Positions 20,294 to 29,540 are shown, numbered from the stretch's first letter. The stretch: 43,641 nt of DNA from Candidatus Uhrbacteria bacterium (GCA_003453595.1 DMOG01000027.1:1-43641), one strand, 5' to 3'. Program-made: numbers and translations. The notes: a model not told the origin generated them from the letters alone.

Positions 20294-20322
20294 AAAACCC
20301 TGAGTAAAAAGTCGGGGTTTTT
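20294..20322 (+). terminator. Intrinsic terminator of the zinc-ribbon gene
   Basis: AAAACCCTGA...GTCGGGGTTTT with internal wobble pairs, then T's. Its 3' end abuts the extended -10 (TGT-TATACT, 20322-20330) of the GT4 gene. Confidence 0.7.
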
Positions 20323-20347
20323 GTTATACTGTAATTATTACAAGAGT

Positions 20348-21460
20348 ATGAGAATCGCAATGATTGGACAAAAGGGGATTGCCACTGACCAGCGGGCCGG
20401 CGGAATCGAGCGTCATGTTCGCGAGGTTAGTAAAAGACTTGCGTTAATTGGGCATGAAGTTTTTGTTTATGCGCGCGCAAAATATCATCCAGAAAAGCCG
20501 TCGGATATTGAAGGCGTAAAAATGATTTTTATTCCCACGATTTATTCAAAAAATATTGAAGCCATTTTGCATACTTTTATTTCTTCCTTGCATGCGGTGC
20601 GGCAAAAATATGATGTGATTCATTATCACGGCGTTGGCCCGGCTACTTTGGCTTGGATCCCGCGTTTGTTTGCACCGCACGCAACAGTAATTGTTACATT
20701 TCATTCTCAAGATCGTTTTCATAAAAAATGGGGATTTTTTGCCAGAATGTATTTATGGTTTGGTGAATGGGCCGCGGTTAAGTTTTCTCATTACTGCATT
20801 GCTGTGTCGCACGAAATGCAAGTCTACTGTCGCGATCATTACAGAACAGAGGTCGTTTATATTCCAAACGGGGCAGAGATTAAGATCGTGGAAGGGAATG
20901 ATGAACTGGAGAAATTTGGTCTTAAATCAAAAAAATATTTTATTAATGTTGGTCGGCTGGTTCCGCAAAAAGGTTTACACTTTTTGATTAAAGCTTTTAA
21001 AAGTATTGAAACAGAAATGCAACTGGCAATTGTGGGAGCGCCAAGTTTTTCCGAAGGTTATTACACGGAATTGCGCGAGTTAGCATCAGATGACGCGCGA
21101 ATTCACTTTTTAGGATTTCAAGAAGGAAAAACCTTGGAGCAACTCTATGCTTGTGCTTATGCCTATGTACATCCATCAGAGTATGAAGGGCTTCCTTTGG
21201 TTGTTTTGGAAGCTATGAGTTATGGATTAATGCCGATTGTTTCTGACATTGCTCCGAATTTAGAAGCGATCCACGGAATTGGATTAACTTTTCCGAGCGG
21301 TGACGCAAGTGCATTGCATGAGCGTTTAATGTATGCAATAGCACACCCGCAAGTTGTTGAGGATCAATCAGAAGAAGCCCGCGCAGTAGTTGAAGCATAT
21401 TTTAATTGGGACACTATCACTGATCACATAGAGTCTGTTTATGTTACTGCCAGGCATTAG
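20348..21460 (+). CDS. GT4 family glycosyltransferase
   Basis: The 370 aa product has the GT-B fold: an N-terminal domain with MRIAMIGQKGIATDQRAGGIERHVREV and a C-terminal domain with NVGRLVPQKGLHFLIKAF and the donor-sugar motif HPSEYEGLPLVVLEAM (the two Glu of the E-x7-E motif). It transfers an activated sugar to an acceptor at the cytoplasmic side, probably for surface glycans. The start 20348 follows the extended -10 at 20322-20330 by 17 nt; the longer in-frame start at 20321 lies within the promoter. No other polysaccharide gene is adjacent. Confidence 0.92.
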   Translation: MRIAMIGQKGIATDQRAGGIERHVREVSKRLALIGHEVFVYARAKYHPEKPSDIEGVKMIFIPTIYSKNIEAILHTFISSLHAVRQKYDVIHYHGVGPATLAWIPRLFAPHATVIVTFHSQDRFHKKWGFFARMYLWFGEWAAVKFSHYCIAVSHEMQVYCRDHYRTEVVYIPNGAEIKIVEGNDELEKFGLKSKKYFINVGRLVPQKGLHFLIKAFKSIETEMQLAIVGAPSFSEGYYTELRELASDDARIHFLGFQEGKTLEQLYACAYAYVHPSEYEGLPLVVLEAMSYGLMPIVSDIAPNLEAIHGIGLTFPSGDASALHERLMYAIAHPQVVEDQSEEARAVVEAYFNWDTITDHIESVYVTARH

Positions 21461-21543
21461 ATGAAGGAGATTAAAAGAGGTAGGTTTGGAGGGTGGTAGG
21501 CTACGAATGGCACGACTGGGTTCTTTATTCTATAATTCTGCGC

Positions 21544-21549
21544 TATAAT
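21544..21549 (+). promoter_or_regulatory. -10 box of the murD operon
   Basis: TATAAT ends 8 nt before the murD ATG, predicting a leaderless mRNA. Confidence 0.65.
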
Positions 21550-21557
21550 GCAAGCGT

Positions 21558-23015
21558 ATGGATTTATCCAAAATTGAAAATTTCCAGGACGCTGTTATCA
21601 CAGTGATTGGTCTTGGGCGGTATAAACAGGGAAGCGGTCTTGGCGCTGCTAAATGGTTAATGCGTCATGGTGCGCAAACGATTATTACAGATTTGAAAGA
21701 CGAGTCAGAACTTGAGGAGTCTATGGAGTTGGTCATGAGTTGGTATCATAAATATCGGGAACTTTATCCGGAGCGAACCATTTATTCTCCGGTTTTTGTT
21801 TTGGGAGAACATAGGCAGGAAGATTTCACTGATGTTGATTGTGTTGTACAAAATCCCGGCGTGCCAAGTGAGACTGAGTTTATCGAAGCTGCCAAACAAG
21901 CAGGTGTTTCTGTCGAGTCTGATGTTAGTTTATTTTTCCGTTTTTGTCCTTATCAGATCGTGGCCGTTACTGGGACTAAAGGTAAAACAACCACAACTAA
22001 AATGATTGGTACCATGTTTGAAGAACAAGATGATCGTACAATCGTTGCTGGAAACATCAAAGTATCTCCGCTTGAATATCTTGATGAACTTCTTGTTCGT
22101 GGGGAAGAGACTTTGGTTGTGCTTGAACTTTCTTCCTGGCTTTTAGAAAGTCTTCCTGGTGCTTTTGTTGATTTGAAAAAAGGACCAGATATTGCAGTGC
22201 TGACAAATGTTTATCCTGATCACTTGAATCGATATGATTCCTATGAGGATTATATTTATTCCAAGGAAATTTTGTTCCTATCTCAGACTGCTGATCAATA
22301 CACTGTTCTAAATTATGATCATGAAACTGTGCGGGCAATGGAGTCAAAGGTAACAGGAAAACTTTTGTGGTGTTCGCGAACTTATCAAGAGCATGACGGA
22401 TGTTTTGTTAAAGATGGGATGATTGTTGTGCGTAAAGATGGCACAGAGGTTGATGTGATCTTGGTTGATCAAGTCGGGCTTAAGGGAGATCACAACATGG
22501 AAAATATTTTAACATCAATCTGCGCTGCATATTTCCGTGGAGTAGGTATTGATATCATTCGATCGATTTCTCATTCATTTCAAGGAGTATCAGACAGACA
22601 AGAGCTGGTGCGCGAAGTTGATGAAATTACTTACATAAATGATGTGACCGCCACCCAGCCAGATTCTGTCATTGCCGCGCTTAAGCGTTTTGGGGCTGAT
22701 GGTGATATTATTTTGATTGCTGGCGGACAAGATAAAGGATTAAATTTTGAAGAACTTTCAGAAGAGATTGTAAAAAATTGTAAACATCTGATCCTCTGGG
22801 AAGGTGATGCGTCAGATAAAATTGCCCAACTTGTTGGCACTCAGATAAAACGAAACACTGGAGTTAAAACAATGAAAGAGGCTGTTGGGCTTGCCAAAGC
22901 AGTGGCAACATCTGGCGACATAGTTCTGCTTTCACCTGGGGCCAGCAATATGAATCTTTTTGCTAATGAATTTGATTGTGGTGAGCAATTCCGTGAGGAA
23001 GTGCGAAATTTGTAG
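21558..23015 (+). CDS. murD: UDP-N-acetylmuramoylalanine--D-glutamate ligase MurD-like
   Basis: The 485 aa product is a three-domain Mur ligase. The N-terminal Rossmann domain starts TVIGLGRYKQGSGLGAAKWL. The ATP-binding domain has VAVTGTKGKTTTTKMIG, LELSSWLLE and TNVYPDHLNRYDSYEDYI. Further on are GDHNMENI and INDVTATQPDSVIAAL, with LIAGGQDKG and LLSPGASNMNLF in the C-terminal domain. MurD adds D-Glu to UDP-MurNAc-L-Ala. It leads the operon murD-murE-(24329)-(24855)-(25255), with murE starting 3 bases after its stop. Confidence 0.93.
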   Translation: MDLSKIENFQDAVITVIGLGRYKQGSGLGAAKWLMRHGAQTIITDLKDESELEESMELVMSWYHKYRELYPERTIYSPVFVLGEHRQEDFTDVDCVVQNPGVPSETEFIEAAKQAGVSVESDVSLFFRFCPYQIVAVTGTKGKTTTTKMIGTMFEEQDDRTIVAGNIKVSPLEYLDELLVRGEETLVVLELSSWLLESLPGAFVDLKKGPDIAVLTNVYPDHLNRYDSYEDYIYSKEILFLSQTADQYTVLNYDHETVRAMESKVTGKLLWCSRTYQEHDGCFVKDGMIVVRKDGTEVDVILVDQVGLKGDHNMENILTSICAAYFRGVGIDIIRSISHSFQGVSDRQELVREVDEITYINDVTATQPDSVIAALKRFGADGDIILIAGGQDKGLNFEELSEEIVKNCKHLILWEGDASDKIAQLVGTQIKRNTGVKTMKEAVGLAKAVATSGDIVLLSPGASNMNLFANEFDCGEQFREEVRNL

Positions 23016-23018
23016 TGT

Positions 23019-24326
23019 ATGTTGCATGCATTGCGCAAGATAATCCCAAAACAGATTTTACAAATATATCATTTTTGTTTGGCCAAGCTCGCGGTTTTTG
23101 TTTATAGAAATCCATCAAGTGAATTAATTGTCATTGGCGTTACTGGGACAAATGGCAAATCATCAACAGTACAAATGATAGCTCAGATGCTTGAGTCTTT
23201 GGGAGAAAAAGTTGGCTACACTACAACAGCGGGATTCTATATCGCCGGTCATGATATTGAAAATAAAATGAAGCTAACCATGCCTGGGCGTTTTTATTTG
23301 CAAAGAATGCTGAGGGATATGGTTAAGGCTGGTTGCGGATTTGCAATTATTGAGACAAGCTCTCAGGGAATTGAACAATATCGTCATCTGGGAATTAATT
23401 ATGATTTGGTAACCTATACAAATTTAACACCAGAACACATTGAGGCTCATGGCGGCTTTGAGGCCTATAAAAAAGCAAAGTCAAAATTGTTTTCGCATTT
23501 AATGCATCGAGCTCATAAAATTATCAATGGAAAGAAAATAGAAAAAGTTTCGGTAATAAATGCTGACGATGAACATGCATCGTACTTTCTTTCATTTCCA
23601 GCTGATCGACAGATAACATATTCCGTTCATGGTCGAGAATGCAATGATCATATTGTAATAAAAAATATTGGTGTAAATGAAAAAGGGTTGTCCGTGGATG
23701 TTTGCGGAGAAATAATGCAAGTTCCTTATATAGCAACTTTCCAACAAAAAAATGCAATTAGCGCATTAGCAGTTTGCTATGCTTTAGGATATTCACTTAA
23801 GGAAATCGCTAAGGCTTTGAAAACTTTGGAGCCAATTGCCGGTAGGTTTGAGCGAGTTGATAATGGGCAGGATTTCACTGTTATTGTTGATTATGCTTAT
23901 GAACCATATGCACTTCATGCATTATTAGATTCAGTAAAAATATTGCAACCAAAAAGAATCATTGGCATACATGGTTCGGCTGGTGGTGGTCGCGATCGCG
24001 CTCGTCGATATAAAATTGGTCAGATAGCAGCTGATCATGAAGATATTGTTATTGTGACTAATGAAGATCCTTATGATGAAGATCCTCGCGTGATTATTCA
24101 AGAAGTTGCCAAAGGTGCTCGTGAATCTGGTATGAAAGATGATGTTGATCTTTTATTAATTGATGATCGCGAGCAAGCAATTAAAAAAGCAATTTTAATG
24201 GCAAAAAAAGGTGATGTTGTGTTAATAACAGGTAAGGGATCAGAAACAGTTATGGCTGTAAAGGGTGGAAAGCTTATTCCCTTTGATGATCGGCGTGTTG
24301 CTTTGGAAGCTTTAAAAAATAGATAA
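23019..24326 (+). CDS. murE: MurE-like Mur ligase lacking most of the UDP-binding domain
   Basis: The 435 aa product has the central ATPase domain (VIGVTGTNGKSSTVQMIAQM, residues about 38-57; 'ETSSQGIEQYRHLGINYDLVTYTNLTPEHIEAHGGFEAY') and C-terminal ligase domain (EPIAGRFERV, HGSAGGGRDRARR). Only about 40 residues, partly hydrophobic, precede the P-loop, against roughly 110 in typical MurE, so domain 1 is mostly absent. The position of the diaminopimelate motif DNPR reads EDPY (TNEDPYDEDPR), so the third residue of the stem peptide is uncertain. MurE adds the third amino acid. Placement next to murD supports the call. Confidence 0.85.
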   Translation: MLHALRKIIPKQILQIYHFCLAKLAVFVYRNPSSELIVIGVTGTNGKSSTVQMIAQMLESLGEKVGYTTTAGFYIAGHDIENKMKLTMPGRFYLQRMLRDMVKAGCGFAIIETSSQGIEQYRHLGINYDLVTYTNLTPEHIEAHGGFEAYKKAKSKLFSHLMHRAHKIINGKKIEKVSVINADDEHASYFLSFPADRQITYSVHGRECNDHIVIKNIGVNEKGLSVDVCGEIMQVPYIATFQQKNAISALAVCYALGYSLKEIAKALKTLEPIAGRFERVDNGQDFTVIVDYAYEPYALHALLDSVKILQPKRIIGIHGSAGGGRDRARRYKIGQIAADHEDIVIVTNEDPYDEDPRVIIQEVAKGARESGMKDDVDLLLIDDREQAIKKAILMAKKGDVVLITGKGSETVMAVKGGKLIPFDDRRVALEALKNR

Positions 24327-24328
24327 AT

Positions 24329-24874
24329 ATGCAACAGTCGTCAATTGAACTCCATACTGATGAACATGTACTTGCTGTTGTTAGAAGCAGTTTTTTGCGT
24401 GAGTTTGGACGCTTTGTATTTGCCACTTTATTATTACTTGTCCCATTTTTCTTTTTCTTTCCATTGATGAAACTGGGTGCATTTGGTTTATTGCTTTTTG
24501 TTATTGTTGAGGGATTTGCGATTTTATATTTTGGTCGACTTTGGATTAGCTGGTATTACACACTGCTGATTATTACTGAAGAACGCGTCATTGACACTGA
24601 TCAGCAAGGGTTGTTTAAAAGAGAGATAATTGAAATTGATATAGATGATGTGAGTGATAGTATAATAGAAAAACAAAGATTGTTATCTAGAATATTAGGC
24701 ATCGCTGGCTTGCGCATAAAAACTGATAAACTCCATGAGTTCGATATTTATTTTCCAGCAATACGCCAGGCAAATCGTGTGCAAGAGCTTTTAAGAGAGG
24801 TTCAGTCCTCACAAAACCAGAAATCTTCAAAACAAAAACATCAACCAGTGATTTATGGAGAAAAGGAAGAGTAA
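24329..24874 (+). CDS. bPH2-domain membrane protein
   Basis: The 181 aa product has two close transmembrane helices (about residues 27-70) followed by a bacterial PH-like domain (bPH2/DUF304 type): YYTLLIITEERVIDTDQQGLFKREIIEIDIDDVSDS, then ILGIAGLRIKT and a charged tail rich in Gln and Lys. The function of this family is not established. It starts 2 bases after murE and its last 20 bases overlap the FtsB-like gene, so it belongs to the wall/division operon. Confidence 0.82.
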   Translation: MQQSSIELHTDEHVLAVVRSSFLREFGRFVFATLLLLVPFFFFFPLMKLGAFGLLLFVIVEGFAILYFGRLWISWYYTLLIITEERVIDTDQQGLFKREIIEIDIDDVSDSIIEKQRLLSRILGIAGLRIKTDKLHEFDIYFPAIRQANRVQELLREVQSSQNQKSSKQKHQPVIYGEKEE

Positions 24875-25268
24875 ACTAAAACAGAAATGGTTTTTGATAA
24901 TTGGATTTGTTTTGCTTTCATTTTTTATTATGGCTTTTGGTCGAGAATATGTGGGGAATCTTCAGGTTGAACATGAAATAGAAGCGTTGCAACAGCAAAA
25001 ACAAGATCAAGAACAATTACATTTAGAAACTTCAAATTTAATTGATCAGCTCTCCAGTGAATATTTTTTAGAACATGAAGGACGCGTTAAGCAGGGTCTT
25101 GGTAGAGAAGGAGAGACTGTGATTGTGATTGAGGATGATTTAGGCTCAAGCTTGAGTGATAAAGAGACTGACTTGCAAGATGATAACATGACAAATGTTA
25201 CTCGTTGGTTTTATTATTTCTTTTCCCATGATGTTTTTGATGAATTAGTTTCTTATGAGAGTTCCTAA
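24855..25268 (+). CDS. FtsB/DivIC-like septum protein
   Basis: The 137 aa product has a short basic cytoplasmic start, one transmembrane helix (about residues 12-30), then a coiled coil (NLQVEHEIEALQQQKQDQEQLHLET in register) and the family's 'EYFLEHEGRVKQGLGREGETVIVI' section. FtsB/DivIC links FtsL and FtsQ in the divisome. The C-terminal acidic part (WFYYFFSHDVFDELV) is longer than in E. coli FtsB. It overlaps both neighbours in the murD operon. Confidence 0.83.
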   Translation: MEKRKSKLKQKWFLIIGFVLLSFFIMAFGREYVGNLQVEHEIEALQQQKQDQEQLHLETSNLIDQLSSEYFLEHEGRVKQGLGREGETVIVIEDDLGSSLSDKETDLQDDNMTNVTRWFYYFFSHDVFDELVSYESS

Positions 25269-26097
25269 ACTTGAAGAAAATAGTGAGAAAAGTCCTTTTC
25301 GTATTTTTGAATTTTTTTTGTTTTTTGCGCTATGCGTCGTAATGATTGGTGCTTGTCTTATTTATAATAATATTTATAGGACTCATCAGAATAGCGCCCT
25401 TAATCGAACATTAACTGAATTATTCTCATTACCAGCCGGTTCTATTAATGGCGATTGGATATATTATGACGATGTATTTGAACTTGATCAGATGGCACAG
25501 GTTCAATACCCGGGCGAAGATCATTTTGCTCGCGCCTTTGATGCTGCTGTACGCGAAAAATTACTAGAACAACTTAAGGCTGAGTTAGGAGTGGACCCAC
25601 AACCTACTTGGCAGGATGTAGACGAGGAAGATTATCAGATTTACGGATGGACCAGGAGTGATTATGACAGGCATGTTTTAGAACCACTTGCTTTATCGTT
25701 TCTTCTTCAGGATTCTGTTTTATCCTGTGAATTATGTCAGCAAGATGTGCGTATGGAAATGGAACATGTTGCTTCTTTGCTTGATAGTGGAATAGAATTT
25801 TCTGATCTTGCTATTCAATATTCGCAGGTTGCATCTTCGCAATTTGGTGGTGACATTGGATTGATCGGATACGAAAATCTAGATGAAGGATTAAAAGAGC
25901 TTTGGGATTATGAGTTGGGGAAAAGATCCGGTATTATTGAACTTGATGATTCCTATGTCATTGCTCAAGTATATGACATTGTTAGTTCAGGCGAGAAGAG
26001 AGATTTAATTGGCGTTGAAATGATAGTACTTTATAAAAATGAGTTATCAGAGGTTATTTCGCAAAAAAAAGAAACATCCAAGATAAAGATGTTTTAA
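25255..26097 (+). CDS. Membrane-anchored parvulin/SurA-like peptidyl-prolyl isomerase
   Basis: The 280 aa product has an N-terminal transmembrane helix (about residues 18-40), a helical SurA_N-like segment (about 60-165) and a parvulin-like domain (about 170-245) with GIEFSDLAIQYSQVASSQFGGDIGLIGYENL and 'VIAQVYDI'. It should fold extracytoplasmic proteins. Several parvulin active-site residues are not evident, so it may act mainly as a chaperone. It overlaps the FtsB-like gene by 14 bases and is the last gene of the murD operon. Its stop codon abuts the CCA end of the opposing tRNA-Thr. Confidence 0.82.
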   Translation: MRVPKLEENSEKSPFRIFEFFLFFALCVVMIGACLIYNNIYRTHQNSALNRTLTELFSLPAGSINGDWIYYDDVFELDQMAQVQYPGEDHFARAFDAAVREKLLEQLKAELGVDPQPTWQDVDEEDYQIYGWTRSDYDRHVLEPLALSFLLQDSVLSCELCQQDVRMEMEHVASLLDSGIEFSDLAIQYSQVASSQFGGDIGLIGYENLDEGLKELWDYELGKRSGIIELDDSYVIAQVYDIVSSGEKRDLIGVEMIVLYKNELSEVISQKKETSKIKMF

Positions 26098-26173
26098 TGG
26101 AGCCATCGGGCGGAGTCGAACCGCCGACCCCTGCTTTACGAAAGCAGTGCTCTGCCAACTGAGCTACGATGGC
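26098..26173 (-). tRNA. tRNA-Thr (anticodon CGU)
   Basis: A 76-nt cloverleaf on the minus strand with encoded CCA. Acceptor GCCATCG/CGATGGC perfect, D-arm GCTC/GAGC, anticodon stem CTGCT/AGCAG, loop TTCGTAA with anticodon CGT, T-arm GGCGG-TTCGACT-CCGCC. It converges directly on the murD operon. Confidence 0.95.
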
Positions 26174-26244
26174 TTGATAAAAATGTTCAGTAAGTCTAGT
26201 AAATTTTTGTTAAAATGTCCACAGAGATAAGAATATTGTTTTCG

Positions 26245-26253
26245 TGATATACT
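26245..26253 (+). promoter_or_regulatory. Extended -10 of ftsEX
   Basis: TGA-TATACT ending 11 nt before the ftsE ATG. Confidence 0.6.
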
Positions 26254-26264
26254 TTATTTGTATT

Positions 26265-26948
26265 ATGATTCGTTTTTCAAATGTAAGTAAACATTACCCG
26301 CCAAACACCTGTGCTCTTGAGCATGTGAATTTGCATATTAAGCCAGGTGAGTTTGTTTCGATTGTTGGCCAAAGCGGATCTGGAAAAACAACACTGGCAA
26401 AATTACTTTTTGCTGAGGAACGAGCAACCAAAGGTAAAATTGTAGTGGGTGATTGGGACATAAGCTCAATTCATACATCAGATATCCCTGTTTTAAGACG
26501 ACAAATTGGTATTGTGTTTCAAGACTTTAAATTATTATCACGCAAAACTGTTTTTGAAAATGTAAGTTTTGCTCTTGAAGTTGCTGGTGAGGAGAGAAAG
26601 CGCATTCGAGATATTGTTCCACAGGTTTTAAAGATTGTCGGCTTGTCAGATAAACATCACCGTTATCCGCGCCAGCTCTCAGGAGGTGAACAACAGCGTG
26701 TTTCAATTGCGCGTGCCCTTGTTCATCGGCCAAAGATTTTAGTTGCAGATGAACCGACTGGGAATTTGGATACGATTCATGCCCACGAAATAATTCAGTT
26801 ATTAAAAAAGATCAATGAGTATGGCACAACTGTTGTACTGGTAACCCATGATCGTGATATTGTTAATGCATTAAAAAAACGCGTTGTCACAATTGCTGAC
26901 GGCAGAATTGTGTCTGATATTGAACGCGGTAAATATCTTATCTCATGA
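26265..26948 (+). CDS. ftsE: Cell division ATP-binding protein FtsE
   Basis: The 227 aa product is an ABC ATPase. Walker A VGQSGSGKTTLAKL, Q-loop IGIVFQDFKLL, signature LSGGEQQRVSIARAL, Walker B ILVADEPTGNLD and H-loop VVLVTHD are all intact. With FtsX it couples ATP hydrolysis to activation of wall hydrolases at the septum. The start at 26265 (MIRFSNVSKHYP) fits the family; an in-frame ATG 21 bases upstream overlaps the -10 box. It overlaps ftsX by 4 bases. Confidence 0.96.
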   Translation: MIRFSNVSKHYPPNTCALEHVNLHIKPGEFVSIVGQSGSGKTTLAKLLFAEERATKGKIVVGDWDISSIHTSDIPVLRRQIGIVFQDFKLLSRKTVFENVSFALEVAGEERKRIRDIVPQVLKIVGLSDKHHRYPRQLSGGEQQRVSIARALVHRPKILVADEPTGNLDTIHAHEIIQLLKKINEYGTTVVLVTHDRDIVNALKKRVVTIADGRIVSDIERGKYLIS

Positions 26949-27865
26949 GCTTCTTATTGTCAGTAGCCAGACTTGGTAAGTTTACTTTCCAGAATATATT
27001 TAGAAATTTCTGGTTATCTTTTATTACTTCAACAATTTTTGTTTTGACTCTTGTCACTATTAACGCAGTGCTTTTCATGAATGTTGCAGCCAAGGCTGTA
27101 CTTGAGGCGGTTGAACAAAAAGTAGAAATTACATTTTCATTTTTACCAGAAACTTCAGAGAGCATCGTGACATCTGCTCAAGGATATTTGCGCGGATTTT
27201 CGCAGGTGCGTGATGTTCAATTTATTCCTTCAGACGAAGTCCTGGCAAATTTTCAAGATCGGCATCAGGCAGATGAAGTGATTTTATCATCACTCGACGA
27301 GCTTGGGGAAAATCCATTTGGACATTCACTGGTAGTGACAACCTATTCAACCGAGGATTTTGAATTTATTCGAGAGGCCATGGAAACGCCAGAGTTTTCT
27401 CAATATATAAAAGAACAAGATTTCACAGATTACCAACTAGTGATTGAAAAAATAAAATCTTTAAATACGCGAACGCGATATTTTGGATTTGGACTGGCCG
27501 CTCTTTTCAGTCTTATCGCAATAATGATTATTTTTAATACAATCCGTGTTGCAATCTATGTGCACCGCGACGAGATTGCGATTATGAAATTGGTGGGAGC
27601 AAATGATTGGTTTATTCGGGGGCCGTTTGTGCTTGAAGCGCTTTTATACAGTTTTCTCTCAACGCTGGTAATGGTGGCTATAGTTTTTGCTGTTTTTGGA
27701 GCATTACAGATCCAAATGACATTATTTTTTGGCGATGCCTGGCAGGGAACTGTTGATTATTTCCGCGACAATGCATTTATTATTTTTGGATTACAATTTG
27801 CAACCTTGGCTTTATTGAGCCTATTAACCACTGCTTTTGCAATGCGAAAATACTTGAAAACATAG
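26945..27865 (+). CDS. ftsX: Cell division protein FtsX
   Basis: The 306 aa product has the FtsX layout: first transmembrane helix (about residues 24-48), a large extracellular domain (about 55-170; EITFSFLPETSESIV, VQFIPSDEVLANFQD), and three C-terminal helices (about 178-202, 228-250, 280-300) with the conserved TIRVAIYVHRDEIAIMKLVGANDWFIRGPFVLEA. It anchors FtsE at the membrane. ATG overlaps the ftsE stop, implying translational coupling. Confidence 0.95.
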   Translation: MSFLLSVARLGKFTFQNIFRNFWLSFITSTIFVLTLVTINAVLFMNVAAKAVLEAVEQKVEITFSFLPETSESIVTSAQGYLRGFSQVRDVQFIPSDEVLANFQDRHQADEVILSSLDELGENPFGHSLVVTTYSTEDFEFIREAMETPEFSQYIKEQDFTDYQLVIEKIKSLNTRTRYFGFGLAALFSLIAIMIIFNTIRVAIYVHRDEIAIMKLVGANDWFIRGPFVLEALLYSFLSTLVMVAIVFAVFGALQIQMTLFFGDAWQGTVDYFRDNAFIIFGLQFATLALLSLLTTAFAMRKYLKT

Positions 27866-27911
27866 GCACTTGGGTTGATTGATTGTTGCATTGGTGCTAG
27901 TCTGATGCCTT

Positions 27912-29399
27912 ATGCAAGAGAATACTATTCCCTATGGTAAGCATAGATTTTGGGAAATGATTCCCGGGATTCTTATTTGGACAACCTTTATTTTGGCAGT
28001 GGGCATGTCATTTTTTGCACCGGCAATAGCCGTTGTTTTTATTATCATCTTTGACCTTTATTGGACTTTACGCGTTCTTTATTTTTTAATCTTTGTTGTT
28101 TTTGCCTATCGAACTTACAAAAAAACAATGCTTGTTGATTGGTATGCTAAGCTTCAGAAAATAAAAAATTGGGAGCGTGTATATCACATTGTTCTACTAC
28201 CAACATACAAAGAGGATTATCAAATTTTGTATGATGCATTAGTTTCGATTAGAGAAAGTAATTATCGCAACGATCGATTTATTATTGTAATGGGAGGAGA
28301 AGAAGCTGATGAAAAGAATTTTATAAATTACGCTGAAAAACTTAAAGAAGAATTCAAAGGTCAGTTTGCAGGATTTACCACCACGGTGCATCCAAAAGGC
28401 TTAAAAGGAGAAATCCCGGGTAAAGGGTCGAATTTAAAATGGATGGAGCAGGAAACTCAGAAGTGGATTGATAAAAATAAATTGCCATACAAAGATTTGC
28501 TAGTGACAGCTTTTGATGTAGACACAGTCGCTCATCCACAATATTTTGCTCGGTTTAGTTATTTGTTTTTGACAGTTAAAGACGGCGCACATGCTTCCTA
28601 CCAGCCAGTAGTACTTTACTCAAATAATGTTTGGAAAGTGCAGGCTCCGATTCGTGTTTCTGTTTTTGGGACAACTTTTTGGCTGATGTCTGAATTGATG
28701 CGCTCGGATCGAATGTGGACTTTTTCTTCACACTCAATGACTTGGCAGATGTTGGTTGATGTTGGATTTCATGAACCAAATCTTGTTTCTGAAGACTCAC
28801 GAATATTTTTGCAAGGATTTATTCGTTACAATGGCGATTATCGGGTGGAGCCATTATTCCTGCCTGTATATATGGACGCAGTTGAGGGCGTTAATTATTG
28901 GGATAGCATGAAAGCATTGTATAAACAGCAACGACGATGGGCTTGGGGAGTAGAGCATCTGCCATACATGCTGGAAAGGTTTAAGGGCAATAAAGATATT
29001 TCTCTTTGGAAACGAATGAAATATGTTTTTAATCAAATCGAAGGCATGTACACCTGGGCAACTGCGCCAATGCTTATTTTTTTGCTTGGATATTTGCCAT
29101 TTTTTGTTTTGCAAGATACATCAACTGCACTCTTGGCAAATTCTCCGTTTACATTGCAATACATGATGGAGATTGCTACAGCTGGTGTTTTTGTTAGTGC
29201 ATCTTTAAGTTTATGGCTTTTGCCAAAGCGGCCAAAAGATAGGAGTCGCTGGTGGTGGTTGATTATGATTTTGCAATGGGCATTGCTTCCAGTTACATTT
29301 TTGGTTTTTGGCGCCTTCCCGGCTATTGATGCCCAAACAAGAATGATGATTGGAAAATACCTTGGTTTTAATGTGACAGAGAAGAGGAAGAGGGGCTGA
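27912..29399 (+). CDS. Membrane-bound processive GT2 glycosyltransferase
   Basis: The 495 aa product has two or three N-terminal transmembrane segments (about residues 15-72), a GT2 catalytic domain and C-terminal helices (about 375-470). Catalytic motifs of cellulose/hyaluronan-synthase-type enzymes are present: LPTYKEDYQ, the D-x-D in VTAFDVDT, the general-base region VSEDSRIF and QQRRWAWG (Q-x-x-R-W). It probably polymerises and exports a beta-linked polysaccharide or glycosylates a membrane acceptor. It begins 46 bases after ftsX and may share its transcript. Confidence 0.88.
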   Translation: MQENTIPYGKHRFWEMIPGILIWTTFILAVGMSFFAPAIAVVFIIIFDLYWTLRVLYFLIFVVFAYRTYKKTMLVDWYAKLQKIKNWERVYHIVLLPTYKEDYQILYDALVSIRESNYRNDRFIIVMGGEEADEKNFINYAEKLKEEFKGQFAGFTTTVHPKGLKGEIPGKGSNLKWMEQETQKWIDKNKLPYKDLLVTAFDVDTVAHPQYFARFSYLFLTVKDGAHASYQPVVLYSNNVWKVQAPIRVSVFGTTFWLMSELMRSDRMWTFSSHSMTWQMLVDVGFHEPNLVSEDSRIFLQGFIRYNGDYRVEPLFLPVYMDAVEGVNYWDSMKALYKQQRRWAWGVEHLPYMLERFKGNKDISLWKRMKYVFNQIEGMYTWATAPMLIFLLGYLPFFVLQDTSTALLANSPFTLQYMMEIATAGVFVSASLSLWLLPKRPKDRSRWWWLIMILQWALLPVTFLVFGAFPAIDAQTRMMIGKYLGFNVTEKRKRG

Positions 29400-29402
29400 T
29401 AA

Positions 29403-29431
29403 TTGACCTTTTTTACATATTTTGGTATCCT
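29403..29431 (+). promoter_or_regulatory. Promoter of rpsB-tsf
   Basis: TTGACC (29403-29408), a 17-bp spacer and TATCCT (29426-29431) with an extended TGG. It gives a leader of about 100 nt before rpsB, in contrast to the short-leader genes. Confidence 0.75.
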
Positions 29432-29475
29432 TTTGCCATCGCAATTTAACATTATTCAAATAATCAAGTCTGAGG

Positions 29476-29524
29476 CGATGCTGTTGCATCTTCCCGTATT
29501 TACGGGCGTAACAGTCCAGACTGT
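29476..29524 (+). promoter_or_regulatory. Structured rpsB leader (three small hairpins)
   Basis: Three successive stems: GATGC/GCATC (29477-29490), CCCGTA/TACGGG (29493-29506) and ACAGTC/GACTGT (29511-29524). They end 16 bases before the rpsB ATG and are candidates for autoregulation by S2, which is known for other bacterial rpsB leaders. Confidence 0.5.
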
Positions 29525-29540
29525 AGTAAAAAAGAAAAAT

